Origin: Hydractinia symbiolongicarpus
Taxonomy: Eukaryota > Cnidaria > Hydrozoa > Anthoathecata > Hydractiniidae
Reading direction: 5' to 3'
Assembly: GCF_029227915.1 (NCBI RefSeq)
Contig: NC_079876.1
Coordinates: 1,800,001-1,864,000, forward strand
Length of the DNA stretch: 64,000 bases
The notes under the pieces were generated by a model. It saw nothing but the letters and a program-made list of their open reading frames with translations, was not told where the DNA came from and made no database searches. Below, piece by piece: positions 51,633-62,449 of the stretch. A program made the translations under genes and the position numbers. Every line of letters begins with the position of its first letter. Positions within the stretch are counted from its first letter, which is position 1.

Positions 51633-53857
51633 CAGTATAATCGCCGGCAAACGAAAACCCGCGATTTCCCGTAAATCCCGGGCTTGGCACGTATAGTCGA
51701 ATGTATACAAAGAAAGTACCCTGTGAGTAAACTTATTTCCAGAACGATTTTTTAAATTATTTTTTCACCACTAAAACGCAAAAGACTTGTAGTTTTTAAA
51801 AATGTTTTCATTTTTGATAAGACGCTGAATAAAAGAAGTTCAATCGCCGGCAAACTAAAACTCACGATTTCCCGTAAATCCCGGCTTGGCCCGTATAGTC
51901 AAAAGTATACAAAGAAAGTACCCAGGGAGTAAACTCATTTCCCGAACGATTTTTTATATTATTTTTTTACCACTAAACGCATGAGACTTGCAGTTTTCAA
52001 AAATGTTTTCATTTTTGATGAGACGCTGAATAAAAGAAGTTTAATCGCCGGCAAACGAAAACCTGCGATTTCCCGTAAATCCCGGGCTTGGCCCGTATAG
52101 TCAAAAGTATACAAAGAAAGTACCCAGGGAGGTAACTCATTTCCCGAACGATTTTTTATATTATTTTTTTACCACTAAACGCATGAGACTTGTAGTTTTC
52201 AAAAATATTTTCATATTTGATGGGACGCTGAATAAAAGAAGTTTAATCGCCGGCAAACGAAAATCCGCGATTTCCCGTAAATCCTGGACTCAGCCCGTAT
52301 AGTCAAAAGTATACAAAAAAGTACCTACGGAGTAAACTCATTTCCCGAACGATTTTTTATATTATTTTTTTACCACTAAACGCATGAGACTTGTAGTTTT
52401 CAAAAATATTTTCATATTTGATGGGACGCTGAATAAAAGCAGTATAATCGCCGGCAAACGAAAACCCGCGATTTCCCGTAAATCCCGGGCTTGGCACGTA
52501 TAGTCGAATGTATACAAAGAAAGTACCTTGTGAGTAAACTCATTTTCAGAACGATTTTTTAAATTATTTTTTCACCACTAAAACGCAAAAGACTTGAAGT
52601 TTTTAAAAATGTTTTCATTTTTGATGAGACGCTGAATAAAAGAAGTTCAATCGCCGGCAAACTAAAACCCACGATTTCCCGTAAATCCCGGCTTGGCCCG
52701 TATAGTCAAAAGTATACAAAGAAAGTACCCAGGGAGTAAACTCATTTCCCGAACGAATTTTTAAATTATTTTTTCACCACTAAAACGCATGAGACTTGTA
52801 GTTTTCAAATATGTTTTCATTTTTGATGAGACGCTGAAAAAAAGCAGTTTAATCGCCGGCAAACGAAAACCTGCGATATCCCTAAATCCCGGACTCGGCC
52901 CGTATAGTCAAAAGTATACAAAGAAAGTACCCAGGGAGTAAACTCATTTCCAGAACGATTTATTAAATTATTTTTTCACCACTAAAACGCATAAGACTTG
53001 TAGTTTTAAAAATGTTTTCATTTTTGATGAGACGCTGAATAAAAGAAGTTTAATCGCCGGCAAACGAAAACCTGCGATTTCCCGTAAATCCTGGACTCGG
53101 CCCGTATAGTCAAAAGTATACAAAAAAAGTACCCAGGGAGTAAACTCATTTCCCAAACGATTTTTTAAATTATTATTTCACCACTAAAACGCATGAGACT
53201 TGTAGTTTTCAAGAATGTTTTCATTTTTGATGAGACGCAGAATAAAAGCAGTTTAATCGCCGGCAAACGAAAACCCGCGATTTCCCGTAAATACCGGGCT
53301 TGGCACGTATAGTCGAATGTATACAAAGAAAGTACCCTGTGAGTAAACTCATTTCCAGAACGAATTTTTAAATTATTTTTCCACCACTAAAACGCATGAG
53401 ACTTGTAGTTTTCAAAAATGTTTTCATTTTTCATGAGACCCTTAATGAAAGAGGTTTAATCGCCGGAAAACGAAAACCCGCGATTTCCCGTAAATCCCGG
53501 GCTTGGCCCGTATAGTCGAATGTATACAAAGAAAGTACCCTGTGAGTAAACGCATTTCCAGAACGATTTTTTAAATTATTTTTTCACCACTAAAACGCAT
53601 AAGACTTGTAGTTTTTAAAAATGTTTTCATTTTTGATGAGACGCTGAATAAAAGAAGTTTAATCGCCGGCAAACGAAAACCCGCGATTTCCTGTAAATCC
53701 TGGACTCAGCCCGTATAGTCAAAAGTATACAAAGAAAGTACCTAGGGAGTAAACTCATTTCCCAAACGATTTTTTAAATTATTATTTCACCACTAAAACG
53801 CATGAGACTTGTAGTTTTCAAGAATGTTTTCATTTTTGATGAGACGCTGAATAAAAG
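51633..53857. repeat. 11-mer HOR, first copy (2,225 bp)
   Basis: GCAGTATAATCG markers at 51633, 52440 and 53858 divide this unit into four plus seven monomers. Private variants shared with the next copy at a constant 2225-bp shift include AAAACTCACGATTT (CTCAC at 51861 and 54086), GAGACCCTTAATG (53441 and 55666), the shortened ACAAAAAAGTACC near 52312, GCAGAATAAAAGC near 53237 and GTAAACGCATTTCC near 53557. The unit mixes type a, type b and GGCACG monomers. Confidence 0.86.
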
Positions 53858-56082
53858 CAGTATAATCGCCGGCAAACGAAAACCCGCGATTTCCCGTAAA
53901 TCCCGGGCTTGGCACGTATAGTCGAATGTATACAAAGAAAGTACCCTGTGAGTAAACTCATTTCCAGAACGATTTTTTAAATTATTTTTTCACCACTAAA
54001 ACGCAAAAGACTTGTAGTTTTTAAAAATGTTTTCATTTTTGATAAGACGCTGAATAAAAGAAGTTCAATCGCCGGCAAACTAAAACTCACGATTTCCCGT
54101 AAATCCCGGCTTGGCCCGTATAGTCAAAAGTATACAAAGAAAGTACCCAGGGAGTAAACTCATTTCCCGAACGATTTTTTATATTATTTTTTTACCACTA
54201 AACGCATGAGACTTGCAGTTTTCAAAAATGTTTTCATTTTTGATGAGACGCTGAATAAAAGAAGTTTAATCGCCGGCAAACGAAAACCTGCGATTTCCCG
54301 TAAATCCCGGGCTTGGCCCGTATAGTCAAAAGTATACAAAGAAAGTACCCAGGGAGGTAACTCATTTCCCGAACGATTTTTTATATTATTTTTTTACCAC
54401 TAAACGCATGAGACTTGTAGTTTTCAAAAATATTTTCATATTTGATGGGACGCTGAATAAAAGAAGTTTAATCGCCGGCAAACGAAAATCCGCGATTTCC
54501 CGTAAATCCTGGACTCAGCCCGTATAGTCAAAAGTATACAAAAAAGTACCTACGGAGTAAACTCATTTCCCGAACGATTTTTTATATTATTTTTTTACCA
54601 CTAAACGCATGAGACTTGTAGTTTTCAAAAATATTTTCATATTTGATGGGACGCTGAATAAAAGCAGTATAATCGCCGGCAAACGAAAACCCGCGATTTC
54701 CCGTAAATCCCGGGCTTGGCACGTATAGTCGAATGTATACAAAGAAAGTACCTTGTGAGTAAACTCATTTTCAGAACGATTTTTTAAATTATTTTTTCAC
54801 CACTAAAACGCAAAAGACTTGAAGTTTTTAAAAATGTTTTCATTTTTGATGAGACGCTGAATAAAAGAAGTTCAATCGCCGGCAAACTAAAACCCACGAT
54901 TTCCCGTAAATCCCGGCTTGGCCCGTATAGTCAAAAGTATACAAAGAAAGTACCCAGGGAGTAAACTCATTTCCCGAACGAATTTTTAAATTATTTTTTC
55001 ACCACTAAAACGCATGAGACTTGTAGTTTTCAAATATGTTTTCATTTTTGATGAGACGCTGAAAAAAAGCAGTTTAATCGCCGGCAAACGAAAACCTGCG
55101 ATATCCCTAAATCCCGGACTCGGCCCGTATAGTCAAAAGTATACAAAGAAAGTACCCAGGGAGTAAACTCATTTCCAGAACGATTTATTAAATTATTTTT
55201 TCACCACTAAAACGCATAAGACTTGTAGTTTTAAAAATGTTTTCATTTTTGATGAGACGCTGAATAAAAGAAGTTTAATCGCCGGCAAACGAAAACCTGC
55301 GATTTCCCGTAAATCCTGGACTCGGCCCGTATAGTCAAAAGTATACAAAAAAAGTACCCAGGGAGTAAACTCATTTCCCAAACGATTTTTTAAATTATTA
55401 TTTCACCACTAAAACGCATGAGACTTGTAGTTTTCAAGAATGTTTTCATTTTTGATGAGACGCAGAATAAAAGCAGTTTAATCGCCGGCAAACGAAAACC
55501 CGCGATTTCCCGTAAATACCGGGCTTGGCACGTATAGTCGAATGTATACAAAGAAAGTACCCTGTGAGTAAACTCATTTCCAGAACGAATTTTTAAATTA
55601 TTTTTCCACCACTAAAACGCATGAGACTTGTAGTTTTCAAAAATGTTTTCATTTTTCATGAGACCCTTAATGAAAGAGGTTTAATCGCCGGAAAACGAAA
55701 ACCCGCGATTTCCCGTAAATCCCGGGCTTGGCCCGTATAGTCGAATGTATACAAAGAAAGTACCCTGTGAGTAAACGCATTTCCAGAACGATTTTTTAAA
55801 TTATTTTTTCACCACTAAAACGCATAAGACTTGTAGTTTTTAAAAATGTTTTCATTTTTGATGAGACGCTGAATAAAAGAAGTTTAATCGCCGGCAAACG
55901 AAAACCCGCGATTTCCTGTAAATCCTGGACTCAGCCCGTATAGTCAAAAGTATACAAAGAAAGTACCTAGGGAGTAAACTCATTTCCCAAACGATTTTTT
56001 AAATTATTATTTCACCACTAAAACGCATGAGACTTGTAGTTTTCAAGAATGTTTTCATTTTTGATGAGACGCTGAATAAAAG
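53858..56082. repeat. 11-mer HOR, second copy (2,225 bp)
   Basis: This copy follows the first without a spacer and repeats its marker order, again as four plus seven monomers (53858, 54665, 56083). The segments 52968-53156 and 55193-55381 are translationally identical, showing near identity of the two units. Similarity to the left neighbour continues weakly before 51633 with scattered substitutions, so the true first breakpoint could be up to a few monomers further left. Divergence starts again by about 56390. Confidence 0.86.
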
Positions 56083-57298
56083 CAGTATAATCGCCGGCAA
56101 ACGAAAACCCGCGATTTCCCGTAAATCCCGGGCTTGGCACGTATAGTCGAATGTATACAAAGAAAGTACCCTGTGAGTAAACTCATTTCCAGAACGATTT
56201 TTTAAATTATTTTTTCACCACTAAAACGCAAAAGACTTGTAGTTTTTAAAAATGTTTTCATTTTTGATGAGACGCTGAATAAAAGAAGTTCAATCGCCGG
56301 CAAACTAAAACCCACGATTTCCCGTAAATTCCGGCTTGGCCCGTATAGTCAAAAGTATACAAAGAAAGTACCCAGGGAGTAAACTCATTTCCCGAACGAA
56401 TGTTTAAATTATTTTTTCACCACTAAAACGCATGAGACTTGTAGTTTTCAAATATGTTTTCATTTTTGATGAGACGCTGAATAAAAGAAGTTTAATCGTC
56501 GGCAAACGAAAACCTGCGATTTCCCGTAAATTCTGGACTCGGCCCGTATAGTCAAAAGTATACAAAGAAAGTACCCACGGAGTAAACTCATTTCCCAAAC
56601 GATTTTTTAAATTATTATTTCACCACTAAAACGCATGAGACTTGTAGTTTTCAAGAATGTTTTCATTTTTGATGAGAAGCTGAATAAAAGCAGTATAATC
56701 GCCGGCAAACGAAAACCCGCGATTTCCCGTAAATCCCGGGCTTGGCACGTATAGTCGAATGTATACAAAGGAAGTACCCTGTGAGTAAACTCATTTCCAG
56801 AACGATTTTTTAAATTATTTTTTCACCACTAAAACGCAAAAGACTTGTAGTTTTTAAAAATGTTTTCATTTTTGATGAGACGCTGAATAAAAGAAGTTCA
56901 ATCGCCGGCAAACTAAAACCCACGATTTCCCGTAAATTCCGGCTTGGCCCGTATAGTCAAAAGTATACAAAGAAAGTACCCAGGGAGTAAACTCATTTCC
57001 CGAACGAATGTTTAAATTATTTTTTCACCACTAAAACGCATGAGACTTGTAGTTTTCAAATATGTTTTCATTTTTGATGAGACGCTGAATAAAAGAAAGT
57101 TAATCGTCGGCAAACGAAAACCTGCGATTTCCCGTAAATTCTGGACTCGGGCCGTATAGTCAAAAGTATACAAAGAAAGTACCCAGGGAGTAAACTCATT
57201 TCCCAAACGATTTTTTAAATTATTATTTCACCACTAAAACGCATGAGACTTGTAGTTTTCAAGAATGTTTTCATTTTTGATGAGACGCTGAATAAAAG
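56083..57298. repeat. 3-mer HOR, two 608 bp units
   Basis: GCAGTATAATCG at 56083 and 56691, AAATTCCGGCTTGG and GAACGAATGTTTAAATT all repeat at a shift of 608 bp. The unit is the left three monomers of the preceding 11-mer with new changes (AAATTCTGGACTCGG, TTTAATCGTCGG), so it probably arose from the edge of that block. The second copy adds GAAAGTTAATCG near 57096 and CTCGGGCCGTATAG near 57148. Confidence 0.82.
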
Positions 57299-58724
57299 CA
57301 GTTTAATCGCCGGCAAACGAAATCCCGCGATTTCCCGTAAATACCGGGCTTGGCACGTATAGTCGAATGTATACAAAGAAAGTACCCTGTGAGTAAACTC
57401 ATTTCCAGAACGAATTTTTAAATTATTTTTTCACCACTAAAACGCATAAGACTTGTAGTTTTCAAAAATGTTTTCATTTTTGATGAGACGTTGAATAAAA
57501 GAAGTTTAATCGCCGGCAAACGAAAACCCGCGATTTCCCGTATATCCCGGGCTTGGCCCGTATAGTCAAAAGTATACAAAGAAAGTACCCAGGGAGTAAA
57601 CTCATTTCCCGAACGATTTTTTAAATTACTTTTTCACCACTAAAACGCATGAGACTTGTAGTTTTTAAAAATGTTTTTATTTTTGATGAGACGCTGAATA
57701 AAAGAAGTTTAATCGCCGGCAAACGAAATCCCGCGTTTTCCCGTAAATCCCGGGCTTGGCCCGTATAGTCAAAAGTATACAAAGAAAGTACCCAGGGAGT
57801 AAACTCATTTCCCGAACGATTTTTTATATTATTTTTTTAACCACTAAACGCATAAGACTTGTAGTTTTTAAAAATGTTTTCATATTTGATGGGACGCTAA
57901 ATAAAAGAAGTTTAATCGCCGGCAAACGAAAATCCGCGATTTCCCGTAAATCCCGGACTCGGCCCGTATAGTTAAAAGTATACAAAGAAAGTACCCAGGG
58001 AGTAAACGCATTTCCCGAACGATTTTTTAAATTATTTTTTCACCACTAAAACGCATGAGACTTGTAGTTTTCAAAAATGTTTTCATTTTTGATGAGACGC
58101 TTAATGAAAAAGGTTTAATCGCCGGCAAACGAAATCCCGCGTTTTCCCGTAAATCCGGGGCTTGGCCCGTATAGTCGAATGTATACAAAGAAAGTACCCA
58201 GGGAGTAAACTCATTTCCCGAACGATTTTTTAAATTTTTTTTTCACCACTAAAACGCATGAGACTTGTAGTTTTCAAAAATGTTTTCATTTTTGATGAGA
58301 CGCTTAATGAAAGAAGTTTTATCGCCGGCAAACGAAAACCTGCGATTTCCCGTAAATCCTGGACTCGGCCCGTATAGTCAAAAGTATACAAAGAAAGTAC
58401 CCAGGGAGTAAACTCATTTCCCGAACGATTTTTTAAATTTTTTTTTCACCACTAAAACGCATGAGACTTGTAGTTTTCAAAAATGTTTTCATTTTTGATG
58501 AGACGCTTAATGAAAGAAGTTTAATCGCCGGCAAACAAAAACCTGCGATTTCCCGTAAATCCTGGACTCGGCCCGTATAGTCAAAAGTATACAAAGAAAG
58601 TATCCAGGAAGTAAACTCATTTCCCAAACGATTTTTTAAATTATTATTTCACCACTATAACGCATGAAACTTGTAGTTTTCAAGAATGTTTTCATTTTTG
58701 ATGAGACGCTGAATAAAAGCAGTT
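57299..58724. repeat. Mixed satellite monomers without a clear unit
   Basis: About seven monomers of several kinds follow one another: a GGCACG monomer, type a, one a/b hybrid near 57820-57890 (TTTTTTTAACCACTAAACGC), and two adjacent similar monomers with TGGACTCGG near 58355 and 58560. The adjacent pair may be a recent single-monomer duplication. Private changes include GTTAAAAGTATAC near 57971 and GTATCCAGGAAG near 58600. No foreign sequence is seen. Confidence 0.7.
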
Positions 58725-61700
58725 TAATCGCCGGCAAACGAAAACCCGCGATTTCCCGTAAATACCGGGCTTGGCACGTATAGTCGAATGTATACAAAGA
58801 AAGTACCCTGTGAGTAAACTCATTTCCAGAACGATTTTTTAAATTATTTTTTCACCACTAAAACGCATAAGACTTGTAGTTTTCAAAAATGTTTTCATTT
58901 TTGATGAGACGCTGAATAAAAGAAGTTTAATCGCCGGCAAACGAAAACCCGCGATTTCCCGTAAAATCCCGGGCTTGGCCCGTATAGTCAAAAGTATACA
59001 AAGAAAGTACCCAAGGAGTAAACTCATTTCCCGAACGATTTTTTAAATTACTTTTTCACCACTAAAACGCATGAGACTTGTAGTTCTTAAAAATGTTTTC
59101 ATTTTTGATGAGACGCTGAATAAAAGAAGTTTAATCGCCGGCAAACGAAATCCCGCGTTTTCCCGTAAATCCCGGGCTTGGCCCGTATAGTCAAAAGTAT
59201 ACAAAGAAAGTACCCAGGGAGTAAACTCATTTCCCGAACGATTTTTTATATTATTTTTTTACCAGTAAACGCATAAGACTTGTAGTTTTCAAAAATATTT
59301 TCATATTTGATGGGACGCTGAATAAAAGAAGTTTAATCGCCGGCAAACGAAAATCCGCGATTTCCCGTAAATCCCGTCTTGGCCCAAATAGTCAAAAGTA
59401 TACAAAGAAAGTACCCAGGGAGTAAACTCATTTCCCAAACGATTTTTTAAATTATTTTTTCACCACTAAAACGCATAAGACTTGTAGTTTTCAAAAATGT
59501 TTTCATTTTTGATGAGACGCTGAATAAAAGAAGTTTAATCGCCGGGAAACGAAAAACCGCGATTTCCCGTAAATCCCGAGCTTGGCCCGTATAGTCAAAA
59601 GTATACAAAGAAAGTACCCAGGGAGTAAACTCATTTCCCGAACGATTTTTTAAATTACTTTTTTACCACTAAAACGCATCAGACTTGTAGTTCTTAAAAA
59701 TGTTTTCATTTTTGATGAGACGCTGAATAAAAGAAGTTTAATCGCCGGCAAACAAAATCCCGCGTTTTCCTGTAAATCCCGGGCTTGGTCCGTATAGTCA
59801 AAAGTATACAAAGAAAGTACCCAGGGAGTAAACTCATTTCCCGGACGATTTTTTATATTATTTTTTTATCACTAAACGCATGAGACTTGTAGTTTTCAAA
59901 AATATTTTCAAATTTGATGGGACGCTGAATAAAAGAAGTTTAATCGCCGGCAAACGAAAATCCGCGATTTCCCGTAAATCCCGTCTTGGCCCGTATAGTC
60001 AAAAGTATACAAAGAAAGTACCCAGGGAGTAAACTCATTTCCCGAACGATTTTTTAAATTATTTTTTCACCACTAAAACGCATGAGACTTGTAGTTTTCA
60101 AAAATGTTTTCATTTTTGATGAGACGCTGAATAAAAGAAGTTTAATCGCCGGCAAACGAAAACCCGCGATTTCCCGTAAATCCCGGGCTTGGCACGTATA
60201 GTCGAATGTATACAAAGAAAGTACCCTGTGAGTAAACTCATTTCCAGAACGATTTTTTAAATTATTTTTTCACCACTAAAGCCCATGAGACTTGTAGTTT
60301 TTAAAAATGTTTTCATTTTTGATGAGACGCTGAATAAGAGAAGTTTAATCGCCGGCAAACGAAAACCCGCGATTACCCGTAAATCCCGGCTTGGCCCGTA
60401 TAGTCAAAAGTATACAAAGAAAGTACCAAGGGAGTAAACTCATTTCCAGAACGATTTTTTAAATTATTTTTTCACCACTAAAAGGCATAAGACTTGTAGT
60501 TTTCAAAAATGTTTTCATTTTTGATGAGACGCTGAATAAAAGAAGTTTAATCGCCGGCAAACGAAAACCCGCGATTTCCCGTAAATCCCGGGCTTGGCAC
60601 GTATAGTCGAATGTATACAAAGAAAGTACCCTGTGAGTAAACTCATTTCCAGAACGATTTTTTAAATTATTTTTTCACCACTAAAGCCCATGAGACTTGT
60701 AGTTTTTAAAAATGTTTTCATTTTTGATGAGACGCTGAATAAGAGAAGTTTAATCGCCGGCAAACGAAAACCCGCGATTTCCCGTAAATACCGGGCTTGG
60801 CACGTATAGTCGAATGTATACAAAGAAAGTACCCTGTGAGTAAACTCATTTCCAGAACGATTTTTTAAATTATTTTTTCACCACTAAAACGCATAAGACT
60901 TGTAGTTTTCAAAAATGTTTTCATTTTTGATGAGACGCTGAATAAAAGAAGTTTAATCGCCGGCAAACGAAAACCCGCGATTTCCCGTAAAATCCCGGGC
61001 TTGGCCCGTATAGTCAAAAGTATACAAAGAAAGTACCCAGGGAGTAAACTCATTTCCCGAACGATTTTTTAAATTACTTTTTCACCACTAAAACGCATGA
61101 GACTTGTAGTTCTTAAAAATGTTTTCATTTTTGATGAGACGCTGAATAAAAGAAGTTTAATCGCCGGCAAACGAACTCCCGCGTTTTCCCGTAAATCACG
61201 GGCTTGGCCCGTATAGTCAAAAGTATACAAAGAAAGTACCCAGGGAGTAAACTCATTTCCCGAACGATTTTTTATATTATTTTTTTACCACTAAACGCAT
61301 AAGACTTGTAGTTTTCAAAAATATTTTCATATTTGATGGGACGCTGAATAAAAGAAGTTTAATCGCCGGCAAACGAAAATCCGCGATTTCCCGTAAATCC
61401 CGTCTTGGCCCAAATAGTCAAAAGTATACAAAGAAAGTACCCAGGGAGTAAACTCATTTTCCAAACGATTTTTTAAATTATTTTTTCACCACTAAAACGC
61501 ATAAGACTTGTAGTTTTCAAAAATGTTTTCATTTTTGATGAGACGCTGAATAAAAGAAGTTTAATCGCCGGCAAACGAAAACCCGCGATTTCCCGTAAAT
61601 CCCGGGCTTGGCCCGTATAGTCAAAAGTATACAAAGAAAGTACCCAGGGAGTAAACTCATTTCCCGAACGATTTTTTAAATTACTTTTTCACCACTAAAA

Positions 61701-62449
61701 CGCATCAGACTTGTAGTTCTTAAAAATGTTTTCATTTTTGATGAGACGCTGAATAAAAGAAGCTTAATCGCCGGCAAACGAAATCCTGCGTTTTCCTGTA
61801 AATCCCGGGTTTGGCCCGTATAGTCAAAAGTATACAAAGAAAGTACCCAGGGAGTAAACTCATTTTCCGGACGATTTTTTATATTATTTTTTTACCACTA
61901 AACGCATGAGACTTGTAGTTTACAAAAATATTTTCAAATTTGATGGGACGCTGAATAAAAGAAGTTTAATTGCCGGCAAACGAAAATCCGCGATTTCCCG
62001 TAAATCCCGTCTTGGCCCGTATAGTCAAAAGTATACAAAGAAAGTACCCAGGGAGTAAACTCATTTCCCGAACGATTTTTTAAATTATTTTTTCACCACT
62101 AAAACGCATGAGACTTGTAGTTTTCAAAAATGTTTTCATTTTTGATGAGACGCTGATTAAAAGAAGTTTAATCGCCGGCAAACGAAAACCCGCGATTTCC
62201 CGTAAATCCCGGGCTTGGCACGTATAGTCGAATGTATACAAAGAAAGTACCCTGTGAGTAAACTCATTTCCAGAACGATTTTTTAAATTATTTTTTCACC
62301 ACTAAAGCCCATGAGACTTGTAGTTTTTAAGAATGTTTTCATTTTTGATGAGACGCTGAATAAGAGAAGTTTAATCGCCGGCAAACGAAAACCCGCGATT
62401 ACCCGTAAATCCCGGCTTGGCCCGTATAGTCAAAAGTATACAAAGAAAG
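58725..62449. repeat. 10-mer HOR, about 1.84 copies of a 2,026 bp unit
   Basis: The private CCCGTCTTGGCCCAAATAG near 59381 and 61407, the extra-A CCGTAAAATCCC near 58963 and 60989, CGCATCAGAC near 59677 and 61703, CAAATTTGATGGG near 59909 and 61935, and GCGATTACCCG near 60372 and 62398 all recur at 2026-2027 bp. The first unit is about 58725-60750 and the second about 60751-62449. The first unit ends with a local two-monomer duplication (TGAATAAGAG at 60331 and 60736, 405 bp apart). Type b copies are last seen here, near 61.9 kb. Confidence 0.84.
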
